64,000 bases of DNA, from contig CANPVN010000001.1 of assembly GCA_947581755.1 (NCBI GenBank), forward strand, positions 1 through 64,000. Direction: 5' to 3'. Below, in pieces: positions 48,605-58,389 of the stretch. The stretch comes from an uncultured Clostridia bacterium (lineage in GTDB: Bacteria > Bacillota > Clostridia > Christensenellales > Pumilibacteraceae). Every line of letters begins with the position of its first letter. Position 1 is the first letter of the stretch. Under the pieces are notes generated by a model. That model saw only the letters and a program-made list of their open reading frames with translations, was not told the DNA's origin and did no database searches. Both the position numbers and the translations under genes were made by a program.

Positions 48605-49197
48605 GAGATAACAAGACGGAAAACGAAGAAAAAGAGAATATCGGAGACACAACGCAACGCTCGGAATCGGTTGTTAAAAAGGCAAAAACCGATAAACCCA
48701 AAAAGCCGAGACAAAAGAAACTTCGTGTTTTATTTGTATGTACGGGTAATACATGCAGATCTGCCATGGCAAATTATATTCTTCCCTATGAGGCAAAGAA
48801 ATTCAAAAAAGCGAGTCGCTTTACGGTATCGAGCGCGGGGCTGGATGCCGAAGTCGGAGGGGAAATGAGCGAGCAAGCAAAAACCGCTCTCACTCAAAGG
48901 AATATTCCCTTTAAAAAACATGTTCCCAAGCAACTCGATGTTGCGACTATCGAAAAATCCGATTACGTGATATGTATGACCGAATATCATAAATATGCGA
49001 TAGAAGCGGTGACCGGCAAACGGGACAATTTATTTACAGCGGGGGATTTCGACGGTAACGGTGATGTTGCGGATCCTTACGGATACGGTGATGATGTATA
49101 CGCCGCAGTTGCTGACAGACTTATTTATTTATGTGATATGATAGTATGTAAACTTTGTCCGCCCGAACCTGAAAAAAATATCGATTATTTATCTTGA
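48601..49197 (+). CDS. ywlE: Low-molecular-weight phosphatase, arginine-phosphatase (YwlE) type
   Basis: A 198-residue protein. About 40 Lys/Glu-rich residues precede a LMW-PTP domain with the loop CTGNTCRS (nucleophile C47, R53) and a DPYG acid further on. The Thr at position C+4 (T51) replaces the Ile/Val of tyrosine-specific enzymes and is the residue that gives Bacillus YwlE its phosphoarginine specificity. It would reverse McsB-type protein arginine phosphorylation; mcsB is not in the window. The N-terminal extension is unusual. Located between sua5 and rpiB as in Bacillus. Confidence 0.88.
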   Translation: MRDNKTENEEKENIGDTTQRSESVVKKAKTDKPKKPRQKKLRVLFVCTGNTCRSAMANYILPYEAKKFKKASRFTVSSAGLDAEVGGEMSEQAKTALTQRNIPFKKHVPKQLDVATIEKSDYVICMTEYHKYAIEAVTGKRDNLFTAGDFDGNGDVADPYGYGDDVYAAVADRLIYLCDMIVCKLCPPEPEKNIDYLS

Positions 49198-49201
49198 TAG
49201 A

Positions 49202-49230
49202 TTGACAACACCATAAAAATAATGTATAAT
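49202..49230 (+). promoter_or_regulatory. Sigma-A promoter before rpiB and the V-ATPase operon
   Basis: TTGACA (49202-49207), 17-nt spacer, TATAAT (49225-49230): perfect consensus. It can drive rpiB and, since rpiB overlaps the next gene, the whole ATPase operon. Confidence 0.92.
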
Positions 49231-49259
49231 AAATCAAATAAATAATGGGAGAGATTTTT

Positions 49260-49706
49260 ATGATTGCTATCGGTTGCGATCATGCGGCATACGGATTCAA
49301 AACTTTGATTATAGATCATTTACGTGAGAAAGGCTATGAAGTTAAGGATTTCGGGACTTTCGATGCCGAGAAAAAAGTTGATTATCCCGACTTTGCTTTT
49401 GAAGTAGCAAACGCCGTTGCTTCGCATGAATGCGAAAAAGGGATTCTTATTTGCGGGACGGGAATAGGCATGTCGATTGCCGCCAACAAGGTAAAGGGCA
49501 TAAGATGCGCTCATTGTTCCGATACTTTTTCCGCAAGGGCAACTCGTCAGCACAACGATGCAAATATTCTGGCAATGGGTGAACGCACTTTGGGACCCGG
49601 GCTTGCGTTGGATATAGTGGATATTTTTTTGACTACCGAATTTTCCGGAGACGAGCGCCATGTCCGACGTTTGCAGAAAATTTCCGACTACGAGGATAAA
49701 AAATGA
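49260..49706 (+). CDS. rpiB: Ribose 5-phosphate isomerase B
   Basis: A 148-residue RpiB/LacAB-fold isomerase interconverting ribulose and ribose 5-phosphates. MIAIGCDHAAYGFK, the active-site C65 (GILICGTGIGMSIAANK) and RATRQHNDANILAMGERT are family hallmarks. The ATG at 49260 has GGGAGAG 6 nt upstream; an upstream ATG at 49245 overlaps that RBS. It overlaps the first ATPase gene by 4 nt. Confidence 0.95.
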   Translation: MIAIGCDHAAYGFKTLIIDHLREKGYEVKDFGTFDAEKKVDYPDFAFEVANAVASHECEKGILICGTGIGMSIAANKVKGIRCAHCSDTFSARATRQHNDANILAMGERTLGPGLALDIVDIFLTTEFSGDERHVRRLQKISDYEDKK

Positions 49707-50017
49707 TTGAAGAAGTTATAAACGAAATACTTTCCAAAGAAAGTGAAGCGGATAATATAATAGCGGAAGCGCACAACAAGGCGACGGAAATTTCTCTCAA
49801 AACCGCGGAAAGATTGAACGCAGAGTCGGCCGCTCGTTCCGAAGCGCTTAAAGCGCAGGTAGCGGATATCGCTCGAAAATCCGAGAGCGAAGGCATGAAA
49901 AGAAAAGAAGCAATTCTTGTCTCGACCCGCGAAGAGGGAAATAAGATTTATCTTGAGGCGCAAAAGAATTTTTCTTCGGCGGCTGATTATATAATCAAAA
50001 CGATAATCGGAGCATAA
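49703..50017 (+). CDS. ntpF: V-type ATPase stalk subunit (NtpF/subunit G-H type)
   Basis: A 104-residue, almost wholly alpha-helical, charged protein (EILSKESEADNIIAEAHNKATEISLKTAERL...) with heptad-like repeats, as expected for the peripheral-stalk coiled coil that pairs with subunit E. Position as the first ATPase gene, before ntpI, matches Enterococcus hirae. Sequence alone is generic; assignment rests on context. Confidence 0.85.
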   Translation: MIEEVINEILSKESEADNIIAEAHNKATEISLKTAERLNAESAARSEALKAQVADIARKSESEGMKRKEAILVSTREEGNKIYLEAQKNFSSAADYIIKTIIGA

Positions 50018-50019
50018 CT

Positions 50020-52092
50020 ATGGCAGTAGCGGCGATGAAAAAAATCCGTCTTATCGGATTGCGAAAGGACGGAGACAAAATTTTGGATATTTTGGCGCGA
50101 AGTTGTTCGTTCGAGCCTTTAACCGTACCCGAGGTGGATGGGGCGCGGAAGATTATGCCGCTCGAGAACACAGACAAGCTTTTATCCAAACGGGCAAAAC
50201 TTTCTTTTGCCATCGATTTTTTGTCTTCGCAGAACAAAAATGCCGCCGAAAAAATAAAGAAAGCAAAAAAGAAAAAAGAACAGACGATCGAATATACTCC
50301 ATATAAAGAAACGAGCAAAAAAGAAATAATAGGTATGTCGGATTTGTATGATGTGGGCGCGGAAGAGTACGAACTCATGTCGGCTGTTCGGGATATTGAA
50401 AAGATAAGTACGGAAATAGGAGATTTAAATTCTCAGATTGCAAAACTCAAGGCGAAAGAATTGAGTTATTTGCCGTATTCGGGACTTACTCTTAAATTTT
50501 CGGAAATGAGAGACACAAAACGCATTTCCGTTATCATAGCGCAAACGCAATCGGTAAATCAAAAGACTTCGAATTGTCTTGACGGACATACTGCGTGCGT
50601 GCAGAACTATTATAATAAGAAGGGAATGGTCACCGTCGCGGTGTGTCTCATAGAACAAAAACCCGAAATTCTTTCGGCATTGAACGACGCGGGTTTTTCG
50701 TTATGTCCTTTTGCGGATGATGCGACAGCGGATAATATTATAGCTTCGATACAAAACGAAATAGCGCAACTTGAAAAATATATAGAGCGAAAAGTTTCCG
50801 ATGTTCTTTCATACGAGAAGTACATGTTCGAATTTAAACTTCTGTATGACTTTTATACTTTGGAATTGGAAAAAGACGGGGCTGAGGCAAAATGCAATCA
50901 GACTGCTTATACGTTTAATATGGAAGGGTGGATTCCCGAGGTCAACTGCGATAAGATCGTCGAAAAACTCAAAAAAGAATTCGGCGCGCTCATTATCGTT
51001 ACGGAAACGCCTCAAAAAGGCAAGGATGAGCCGCCTACGTTGCTCAATAACCCGAAGTTAATAAAGCCCTTTGAAGATGTTACGAACCTTTATTCTTCGC
51101 CCAATTATTTTGAATTCGATCCCAACCCTATAATGGCAGTCTTTTTCTTTATTATATTCGGTATTCTGACTGCGGATTTCGGTTACGGATTGATACTGAT
51201 GATCGGTTGCCTTGCCTTTGTCAAATTCGCAAAACCTCAAGGGGGACTGAAAAATCTGTTGACATTATTCGGTATATGCGGATTGTCAACCGCGCTCATG
51301 GGACTTGTTTTCAACGGAATTTTCGGTTACGCGATCTTCGGAGAAGGCTCTGTTCTGGAAATGTTAGGCATAAATACAGGTGTAAAATTATATTGGTTTG
51401 CCATGATGGACGAGCCGATGAAGCTTTTGGCTTTATCCATTGCGATAGGTATCGTTCATATAACCGTGGGATATATAATAAAACTTGTTGCGTTACTTAA
51501 AGAAAAGCAATTTGTTGCCGCAATATGCGATGCGGGATTTATGATAGTGATTATGTGCGGTATAGGCTGTTTGGCATTCGATGTTTTGCTTTATGCTTTT
51601 CAGACGAATGTTTTGAGTCTGTCGGGAGGAGCGTTGCCCGAAGCAACTGCGGATTTGCTTTCTAAAATAGGTATGTACTTGCTCTTGGGTGGAATTGCGG
51701 CGAACTTCTTTACCGCAGGTCGCGGTAAGAAAATCGGCGGCTATCTTGGCGCAGGATTTAACAGTATTTACGGACTGGTCAATTTGATTTCCGATATTTT
51801 GAGTTATTTGAGAATTTTCGGTATCGCATTGGCAAGCGCTTCCATAGCCTGGGCATTCAACACATTTATAGGAGTACTTGTAGATATCTTGCCTATAGGC
51901 GTAAATTATGTGGCGGGAGTAGTCATATTCATTGTAATGCACTTATTCAATATTGCGCTTGGACTTTTGGGAGCCTATGTCCACAATGCAAGACTTCAAT
52001 TCCTTGAATTTTACGGTAAGTTTTATACTGGAGAGGGCAGACTTTTTGCGCCTTTGGGTTCCAAATCCAAGTATACTATGATAGGGAAATAA
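50020..52092 (+). CDS. ntpI: V-type ATPase subunit I (membrane stator)
   Basis: A 690-residue protein: a long N-terminal cytoplasmic half with coiled coil (about residues 1-360), then about seven membrane spans beginning near PIMAVFFFIIFGILTADFGYG. The conserved arginine helix region (DILSYLRIFGIALASASIA) carries the arginine that faces the ion-binding glutamate of the ring. It forms half of the ion channel. Two nt separate it from ntpF; ntpK follows after 58 nt with its own RBS. Confidence 0.95.
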   Translation: MAVAAMKKIRLIGLRKDGDKILDILARSCSFEPLTVPEVDGARKIMPLENTDKLLSKRAKLSFAIDFLSSQNKNAAEKIKKAKKKKEQTIEYTPYKETSKKEIIGMSDLYDVGAEEYELMSAVRDIEKISTEIGDLNSQIAKLKAKELSYLPYSGLTLKFSEMRDTKRISVIIAQTQSVNQKTSNCLDGHTACVQNYYNKKGMVTVAVCLIEQKPEILSALNDAGFSLCPFADDATADNIIASIQNEIAQLEKYIERKVSDVLSYEKYMFEFKLLYDFYTLELEKDGAEAKCNQTAYTFNMEGWIPEVNCDKIVEKLKKEFGALIIVTETPQKGKDEPPTLLNNPKLIKPFEDVTNLYSSPNYFEFDPNPIMAVFFFIIFGILTADFGYGLILMIGCLAFVKFAKPQGGLKNLLTLFGICGLSTALMGLVFNGIFGYAIFGEGSVLEMLGINTGVKLYWFAMMDEPMKLLALSIAIGIVHITVGYIIKLVALLKEKQFVAAICDAGFMIVIMCGIGCLAFDVLLYAFQTNVLSLSGGALPEATADLLSKIGMYLLLGGIAANFFTAGRGKKIGGYLGAGFNSIYGLVNLISDILSYLRIFGIALASASIAWAFNTFIGVLVDILPIGVNYVAGVVIFIVMHLFNIALGLLGAYVHNARLQFLEFYGKFYTGEGRLFAPLGSKSKYTMIGK

Positions 52093-52150
52093 TTTCGGTT
52101 TTATGCACTATGTGCTTTAACGATAAACATTCTTTTGGAGGAAATTTATT

Positions 52151-52687
52151 ATGACAACGGGACACATTTATGGTCTTATCGGAGCCGCACTTGCGATTAT
52201 ACTTTCTTCGATCGGCTCGTCGATTGCCGTAGGCAGGGCAGGACAGATGGCGGGCGCCATTATGTCTAAGGATCCGAGCAAATTTACAAGTTCTATGATT
52301 TTGACTCTTTTGCCTTCTTCGCAGAGTTTGTATGGTTTGATAGTTGCATTCCTTGCAATCTCTCAGATGAAAATTTTGGGAACTCCGGATCCGTTATTCT
52401 CGACTTCGGACGGATTATCCATGCTTTTGTTGTGCTTGCCTGCGGGTGTAATAGGACTCATAAGCGCATTGTTCCAAGGCAAGGTCGCTATGACCGGTAT
52501 GGAACTTTGCATGAAGCAAGAAGGACAAATGGGTCGTGCAATCATTTTTGCCGCATTCGTTGAGATTTTTGCCATATTCGCACTTGTTATATCTTTGGTC
52601 GGAGTTGTTTCGATTAAGGCTACGGGAACTCCTTCGCTGGATATTCCTGTGGAAGAAGCGGTAAAAGCATTGACAGCTCTTATCTAA
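52151..52687 (+). CDS. ntpK: V-type ATPase subunit K (rotor ring), sodium-type site
   Basis: A 178-residue protein with four membrane helices (two fused c-type hairpins). Only the second hairpin has the ion-carrying acid, E138 in FVEIFAIFALVIS; the corresponding first-hairpin position is PSSQSLYG. Sodium ligands known from the E. hirae ring have counterparts: S57/Q58 (for Thr64/Gln65), Q109 (FQGKVA, for Gln110) and E138 (for Glu139). This suggests sodium coupling. RBS ttggagg precedes the ATG. Confidence 0.94.
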   Translation: MTTGHIYGLIGAALAIILSSIGSSIAVGRAGQMAGAIMSKDPSKFTSSMILTLLPSSQSLYGLIVAFLAISQMKILGTPDPLFSTSDGLSMLLLCLPAGVIGLISALFQGKVAMTGMELCMKQEGQMGRAIIFAAFVEIFAIFALVISLVGVVSIKATGTPSLDIPVEEAVKALTALI

Positions 52688-52698
52688 AGGAGCCGCCA

Positions 52699-53286
52699 AT
52701 GGATGAAAAACAGGCAATTATTTCGCAGATAATTTCCACTGCAGAAGCAACTGCAAAGAGTATAGTGGACGGAGCGCAGGCAGAGCAGGACAGGCTCGTA
52801 ACCGAAAGAGCCGCTTTGGATGAAAAGAAAAATTCGGTGGTTTTGGAAAAAGCGCAAAAAAATGCCGAAGAAAATATCAAACGAAGCGAAATGCTTGCAA
52901 AGCTCGATGCGAAGAAATATTTGCTCGAAGTCCGACAGAAGGCGATTTCCGAGGTTTATCTGTTGGCTGTGGATAATCTCTCTCGACTTGAGGACGATAA
53001 GTATCGCAATTTATTTGCAAAATTCATTTTGGAGTTTGCCCTGGACGGAGATAAAATTTCCGTTTGCGAAAAAGATAAAGCCCGATTGAATGACGATTGG
53101 CTTAAATCTTTGTCAACCGAGAAAGGGATAAAACTTGTGTTCGGCGAAAACCATAATTATAAAGGCGGTATTATAATATCGGGAAAGAAGTACGATATTA
53201 ATTGTACTTTGGAAGCGCTTGTAGCCGGAGCGAGAGATAATACCGAGAAAAAAGTTTCGGAGATTTTATTCGGAAATAATGGATAA
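52699..53286 (+). CDS. ntpE: V-type ATPase subunit E (peripheral stalk)
   Basis: A 195-residue protein: a long N-terminal charged coiled coil (to about residue 90) and a globular C-terminal domain ending KYDINCTLEALVAGARDNTEKKVSEILF, as in subunit E. It links the catalytic head to subunit I together with NtpF. RBS aaggag precedes the ATG; the 3' end overlaps ntpC by 8 nt. Confidence 0.92.
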   Translation: MDEKQAIISQIISTAEATAKSIVDGAQAEQDRLVTERAALDEKKNSVVLEKAQKNAEENIKRSEMLAKLDAKKYLLEVRQKAISEVYLLAVDNLSRLEDDKYRNLFAKFILEFALDGDKISVCEKDKARLNDDWLKSLSTEKGIKLVFGENHNYKGGIIISGKKYDINCTLEALVAGARDNTEKKVSEILFGNNG

Positions 53287-54247
53287 TATAAAAAGCGCGA
53301 TTTATTCGAATACACTTGCAATGATAAGGGAAAACGGGATGTTGACGGAAGAAAAATTCATTCGTCTTTCCGACGCCGATTTTTCCGACGCATTAAAAAT
53401 GTTGCGAGATTACGGTTACGGAACATCCGATGTCGAGGATGCCGGAGATTTTGTCACGTCCGGAATAAATTCTCTTATTGCTTTTATCCGAGAAGAATGC
53501 CATTCTTCGAATCTCAAAAGTTTTATTCTGAATCAATTTTATTATGGCAATGCTCAATTGTTGTATAAATCGAGATTTGTGGACGTGAATCCCAAAGCTT
53601 TTTATGAAATCGGAGGGATGGAAGAATTAAAAAACGCAAATGAAAAGCGTAATTACGAAGATCTTCCCAAAAACATGCGTGAGGCTTTCGAAACGCTTGA
53701 TTTGAAAGCAGAGCAGCATCCTTTAACGGCAAGAGAAATAGATATAGTATTTACTCGAGCAATGAATAAGGATAATTTGAAAAACTCTGCAAAATGCGGG
53801 CGTAACATAAAGCGTTATTATCGTAAAAAAATCGATTTGACGAATTTTATTACATCGTTAAGATGCAGAAGATTGAATATTCCCGAAGAAACGTGCAGAG
53901 AAATGCTTTTGGAAGGCGGGTTTACGGAAATCGGATTCTTTTCGGAGTTGATTAAATTGCCTGAAGATGGCTTCAACGAGGCAATGAAACAAACCGGATA
54001 CGAGAAGATAATTCCGGCTGAAGATATATCCGATTTATCTAAGGCAGAAGAACGGGCAAATGATTATCTTTTGGGCTTTACCAAAGCGCAGATTGTCGAT
54101 TATACCGCCAACGAACCGTTTTTGAGATATTTCCTTTTACAAATGAGAGAATTCGGTTTGATAAAATTTTTGTTGATTTCTTTGAAAAACGGAGACAGAG
54201 AACGACTGAAAGGGAGGTTGAAAGAACTTTATGATTCAGTCCGCTAA
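53279..54247 (+). CDS. ntpC: V-type ATPase subunit C (d-type central adaptor)
   Basis: A 322-residue, all-helical protein joining the central axle to the rotor ring. SLRCRRLNIPEETCREMLLEGG and the C-terminal EPFLRYFLLQMREFGLIKFLLISLKNG are characteristic of subunit C/AC39. It overlaps both neighbours (8 and 17 nt). Confidence 0.92.
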   Translation: MDNIKSAIYSNTLAMIRENGMLTEEKFIRLSDADFSDALKMLRDYGYGTSDVEDAGDFVTSGINSLIAFIREECHSSNLKSFILNQFYYGNAQLLYKSRFVDVNPKAFYEIGGMEELKNANEKRNYEDLPKNMREAFETLDLKAEQHPLTAREIDIVFTRAMNKDNLKNSAKCGRNIKRYYRKKIDLTNFITSLRCRRLNIPEETCREMLLEGGFTEIGFFSELIKLPEDGFNEAMKQTGYEKIIPAEDISDLSKAEERANDYLLGFTKAQIVDYTANEPFLRYFLLQMREFGLIKFLLISLKNGDRERLKGRLKELYDSVR

Positions 54248-54557
54248 GATAGCCGTTATCGGTGATAAAGACAGTATTTTGGCATTCAAAGCCGTAGGTG
54301 TCGAAGTTTTTTCGGCAAACAACGTCTTTGAAACAAATAATATTTTGAGAAAACTTGCAAAAGAAAATTACGGAGTGATTTTCATTACCGAAGATATAGC
54401 GGCTCTTGTCCCCGATACATTGGATAAATTAAAAGACAGACCTACGCCGGCGGTTATACCTATACCTTCTTCGCAAGGAGCGACGGGATTCGGTATGGCG
54501 GGAATCAAAAAAGACGTAGAAAGAGCTATTGGCGTAGATATTTTGTTTAATAAGTGA
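54231..54557 (+). CDS. ntpG: V-type ATPase subunit F (NtpG)
   Basis: A 108-residue small alpha/beta protein binding the axle: [33 protein letters not shown], and [33 protein letters not shown]. The motifs are diagnostic for subunit F. It overlaps ntpC and nearly abuts ntpA. Confidence 0.95.
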   Translation: MIQSAKIAVIGDKDSILAFKAVGVEVFSANNVFETNNILRKLAKENYGVIFITEDIAALVPDTLDKLKDRPTPAVIPIPSSQGATGFGMAGIKKDVERAIGVDILFNK

Positions 54558-54565
54558 GGAATAAT

Positions 54566-56326
54566 ATGAACGGAAAAATTGTTAAGGTTTCTGGACCTTT
54601 GATTGTTGCCGAAGGTATGGGCGATGTTAAGATGTATGACGTCGTCAAAGTCAGTAAGCATAAACTTATAGGCGAAGTTATCGAATTGAGAAATGATTTG
54701 GCTTCCATTCAGGTCTATGAAGAGACAAGCATGCTTCAACCCGGTGAAGAAGTAGAAAGCACCGGAGAACCGCTTTCCGTGGAACTTGGACCGGGACTTA
54801 TGGAAGGAATATTCGATGGTATTCAAAGACCTTTGAATGTTTTGGTAGAAAGAAGCGGAGACCGTATAGGAAGAGGAATTGCCGTTACCGCTTTGGATCA
54901 TAGTAAAAAGTGGCATTTCATTCCCACAAAAAAGAGCGGAGATAAAGTTGAAGCGGGCGATGAAATAGGCTATGTTAATGAAAACGAAGTTGTTCGCCAT
55001 GTCATAATGGTGCCTTATGGCTTAAACGGAACAATAAAAGAAATTGTCGAAGGCGATTTTACCGTTGACGAACAGATAGGAGTACTTGAAACGGAAAAAG
55101 GCGCCGTTACTCTTAAAATGTTGCAGCGTTGGCCTGTTCGACGAGGCAGACCTTATCGCGAGAAGATGGCTCCAGTCACTCCTATGATTACGGGACAGAG
55201 AGTAATAGATACATTGTTCCCGATTGCAAAGGGCGGCGTCGCAGCCGTTCCCGGACCCTTCGGTTCGGGTAAAACCGTCGTACAACATCAGTTGGCGAAG
55301 TGGGCGGATGCGGATATAATCGTGTATATAGGTTGCGGTGAACGAGGAAATGAGATGACTGATGTTTTGCAAGAGTTTCCCGCTTTGAAAGATCCGAAAA
55401 CGGGAAAACCATTGATGACAAGAACGGTTTTGATTGCAAATACATCGGATATGCCCGTTGCCGCGAGAGAAGCGAGTATCTATACGGGAATAACGATTGC
55501 CGAATATTTCCGCGACATGGGATACAGTGTCGCTATTATGGCGGACAGTACATCGCGATGGGCGGAAGCCTTGAGAGAAATGAGCGGACGTTTGGAAGAG
55601 ATGCCCGGTGAAGAGGGCTATCCCGCATATCTTTCGAGTCGTCTTGCGGAATTTTACGAGAGAGCGGGTATTTGTAAATTGCTTGGGTCGAAAGATAAAA
55701 TAGGCTCCATAACCGCAATCGGAGCGGTTTCTCCTCCGGGCGGCGACATGAGTGAACCCGTTTCTCAGGCAACTTTGAGAATTGTTAAAATATATTGGGG
55801 ACTATCGAGCGCGCTTGCGTATAAAAGACATTTCCCCGCGATAGATTGGCTTGTAAGTTATTCGCTTTATTCCGACAAATTGGCGGATTGGTTTTCCGAG
55901 AATGTTGCTCCGGATTGGTCCACATATACCGGAGATACGATGAGGGTTCTTCAGGAAGAGGCGCGTCTCGATGAAATTGTTCGTCTTGTAGGTATGGACG
56001 CTTTGTCTCCTCGGGATCGTTTGACTATGGAAGCGGCAAAATCGATCCGTGAAGATTATTTGCATCAAAACGCTTTCCATGAAGTCGATACTTATGCGTC
56101 CGTACAAAAACAGTATAAGATGTTGAAATTGATAATAGATTATTATTTCGAAGGCATGAATGCGTTGGATAACGGCGCCGATATCGAAGATATTTTGACG
56201 ATACCCGCGCGTGAAGGCATCGGACGAGCCAAATATATACCGGAATCCGAAATAAGCGAAATAGATAAGATAGAAAACGAAATGAAATCTCAGCTTGGAT
56301 CGCTTGCGGTAAAGGAGAGTTTCTGA
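54566..56326 (+). CDS. ntpA: V-type ATPase catalytic subunit A
   Basis: A 586-residue catalytic subunit with Walker [12 protein letters not shown] at about residues 230-240, the non-homologous insert (about 110-200), the glutamate-switch region GCGERGNEM and [32 protein letters not shown]. The ATG at 54566 follows gtgagg by 6 nt and matches family starts; a GTG at 54554 is less likely. Overlaps ntpB by 1 nt (TGATG). Confidence 0.97.
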   Translation: MNGKIVKVSGPLIVAEGMGDVKMYDVVKVSKHKLIGEVIELRNDLASIQVYEETSMLQPGEEVESTGEPLSVELGPGLMEGIFDGIQRPLNVLVERSGDRIGRGIAVTALDHSKKWHFIPTKKSGDKVEAGDEIGYVNENEVVRHVIMVPYGLNGTIKEIVEGDFTVDEQIGVLETEKGAVTLKMLQRWPVRRGRPYREKMAPVTPMITGQRVIDTLFPIAKGGVAAVPGPFGSGKTVVQHQLAKWADADIIVYIGCGERGNEMTDVLQEFPALKDPKTGKPLMTRTVLIANTSDMPVAAREASIYTGITIAEYFRDMGYSVAIMADSTSRWAEALREMSGRLEEMPGEEGYPAYLSSRLAEFYERAGICKLLGSKDKIGSITAIGAVSPPGGDMSEPVSQATLRIVKIYWGLSSALAYKRHFPAIDWLVSYSLYSDKLADWFSENVAPDWSTYTGDTMRVLQEEARLDEIVRLVGMDALSPRDRLTMEAAKSIREDYLHQNAFHEVDTYASVQKQYKMLKLIIDYYFEGMNALDNGADIEDILTIPAREGIGRAKYIPESEISEIDKIENEMKSQLGSLAVKESF

Positions 56327-57705
56327 TGGACAGAGAATATCGCACAATAAAAGAAGTTGTAGGACCCTTGATGCTTGTAGAAGGCGTAGAAGGCGTCGGA
56401 TACAACGAGTTGGTTGAAATCGAACAGGCAGACGGAGAAATTCGTCAAGGTAAAGTTCTGGAGATCAACAAAGACAAAGCCTTGGTTCAGCTTTTCGAAG
56501 CAAGTCAAGGACTTAAAATAAGTTCTTCAAAAGCAAGGTTTTTGGGGCACAGCATAGAATTGGGCGTCTCAATGGATATGTTGGGCAGGGTGTTTGACGG
56601 TATGGGCAAACCGAAGGATGGCGGCGCTCCGATTATTCCCGATGCAAGAGTAGATATAAACGGTGAACCCATAAATCCCGCTGCTCGTGATTATCCCGAT
56701 GAGTTTATACAAACGGGAATTTCGGCAATTGACGGATTGAACACTCTTGTCAGAGGACAAAAATTGCCTGTGTTCTCTGCGAGCGGTTTACCTCATGCGA
56801 ATTTAGCTGCGCAGATAGCGCGTCAAGCAAAGGTCTTAAAAGAGGGAAGCAAGTTTGCCGTAGTGTTTGCCGCTATAGGTATAACTTATGAGGAAGCGGA
56901 TTTCTTTGTTTCTGATTTCAGAAGAACGGGAGCGATAGACAGAACAGTACTTTTTATGAACCTTGCTTCGGATCCCGCTATCGAAAGAATTTCCACACCG
57001 AGAATGGCTTTGACTGCAGCAGAGTACCTTGCTTTCGAAAAAGGAATGCATGTGCTTGTAATTATGACAGACATAACAAACTATGCCGAGGCATTGAGAG
57101 AAGTTTCTGCGGCAAGAAAGGAAGTTCCCGGACGACGTGGTTATCCCGGATATTTATATACGGACCTTGCAAGTCTTTACGAAAGAGCAGGAAAGATAAA
57201 AGGACGAGAGGGATCTATAACGCAAATTCCCATTTTGACTATGCCCGAGGATGATAAGACTCATCCCATTCCCGACTTGACAGGTTATATAACGGAAGGA
57301 CAAATCATATTGTCGAGAGATCTTTATAAAAGAGGTTACAATCCTCCCATAGATGTTTTGCCTTCGTTGTCTCGATTGAAGGATAAAGGTATAGGAGAAG
57401 GCAAGACCAGGGAAGATCATGCGGATACAATGAATCAATTATTTGCCGCTTATGCAGCGGGAAAGGATGCGAAAGAATTATCCGCGATATTGGGCGAAGC
57501 CGCGCTTACCGAGGTTGACAAAAAGTATGCAAAGTTTGCCGAGAAATTCGAGAGACGTTATATAGCGCAAGGATTTGACGAAAATCGTTCTATAGAAGAA
57601 ACTTTGAATCTCGGTTGGGAGTTGTTGAAAATTTTACCGAGAACGGAATTGAAGCGTATCAAAGATAAATATATAGAAAAGTATTTGCCTCAAGAGGTGA
57701 AGTGA
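56326..57705 (+). CDS. ntpB: V-type ATPase subunit B
   Basis: A 459-residue non-catalytic nucleotide-binding subunit. [41 protein letters not shown] replaces a Walker A, as typical for B, followed by [38 protein letters not shown] and [34 protein letters not shown] aaaggag precedes the ATG. Confidence 0.97.
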   Translation: MDREYRTIKEVVGPLMLVEGVEGVGYNELVEIEQADGEIRQGKVLEINKDKALVQLFEASQGLKISSSKARFLGHSIELGVSMDMLGRVFDGMGKPKDGGAPIIPDARVDINGEPINPAARDYPDEFIQTGISAIDGLNTLVRGQKLPVFSASGLPHANLAAQIARQAKVLKEGSKFAVVFAAIGITYEEADFFVSDFRRTGAIDRTVLFMNLASDPAIERISTPRMALTAAEYLAFEKGMHVLVIMTDITNYAEALREVSAARKEVPGRRGYPGYLYTDLASLYERAGKIKGREGSITQIPILTMPEDDKTHPIPDLTGYITEGQIILSRDLYKRGYNPPIDVLPSLSRLKDKGIGEGKTREDHADTMNQLFAAYAAGKDAKELSAILGEAALTEVDKKYAKFAEKFERRYIAQGFDENRSIEETLNLGWELLKILPRTELKRIKDKYIEKYLPQEVK

Positions 57706-57706
57706 G

Positions 57707-58336
57707 ATGGCAAGACTTGCAGTAAATCCCACAAGAATGGAGTTGAGACGGCTCAAAGATCGACTTAAAACCGCTCAACGAGGTCATAAGTTGCTTAAGG
57801 ATAAATCCGATGAAATGATACGTCAGTTCATGAATTATGTCAGACAAAACAAGCAATTAAGAGAAGAAATAGAGGATGAACTTCGCAGAGCGTTACAAAA
57901 ATTTATGTTTGCGGGAGCCATGCGACCCGTTCAGGAAATAGAACAAGCGCTTGCGATGCCGAGTTATAAAGTCGACGTTTCGATAGGCACAAAAAACGTA
58001 ATGGGCGTAGATGTTCCGGATATATCCATAACGCCGTCTGCGTCAAATGAATTACTGCCGTATAATTTTGTTTCGACTTCTGCGGAAACAGATGAAGCTA
58101 TTATAACGATTTCCAATTTGATTGAAAAAATGTTAAAACTTGCGGAAATAGAAAAGACATGTAATATGCTTGCAAATGAAATAGAAAAGAACAGAAGACG
58201 CGTCAATGCTTTGGAATATGTTGTCATTCCTCAGTTGGAAGAAACCATCAAATACATTGTCATGAAACTCGATGAAAACGAAAGGGCTAATTTGATCAGA
58301 CTGATGAAAGTCAAGACGATGATAGAAAACAGATAA
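57707..58336 (+). CDS. ntpD: V-type ATPase subunit D (central axle)
   Basis: A 209-residue helical protein: N-PTRMELRRLKDRLKTAQRGHKLLKDKSDEMI at the start and EKNRRRVNALEYVVIPQLEETIKYI near the end are the two long helices of the rotary axle. It ends the operon at a terminator. Confidence 0.96.
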   Translation: MARLAVNPTRMELRRLKDRLKTAQRGHKLLKDKSDEMIRQFMNYVRQNKQLREEIEDELRRALQKFMFAGAMRPVQEIEQALAMPSYKVDVSIGTKNVMGVDVPDISITPSASNELLPYNFVSTSAETDEAIITISNLIEKMLKLAEIEKTCNMLANEIEKNRRRVNALEYVVIPQLEETIKYIVMKLDENERANLIRLMKVKTMIENR

Positions 58337-58341
58337 AAGGG

Positions 58342-58376
58342 AAAAAGCGGTTGATTTTATATCATGCCGCTTTTTT
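58342..58376 (+). terminator. Rho-independent terminator of the V-ATPase operon
   Basis: AAAAAGCGG (58342-58350) pairs with CCGCTTTTT (from 58367) with a 16-nt loop and a T6 tail. Confidence 0.87.
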
Positions 58377-58389
58377 AGAGTAAGAATGT

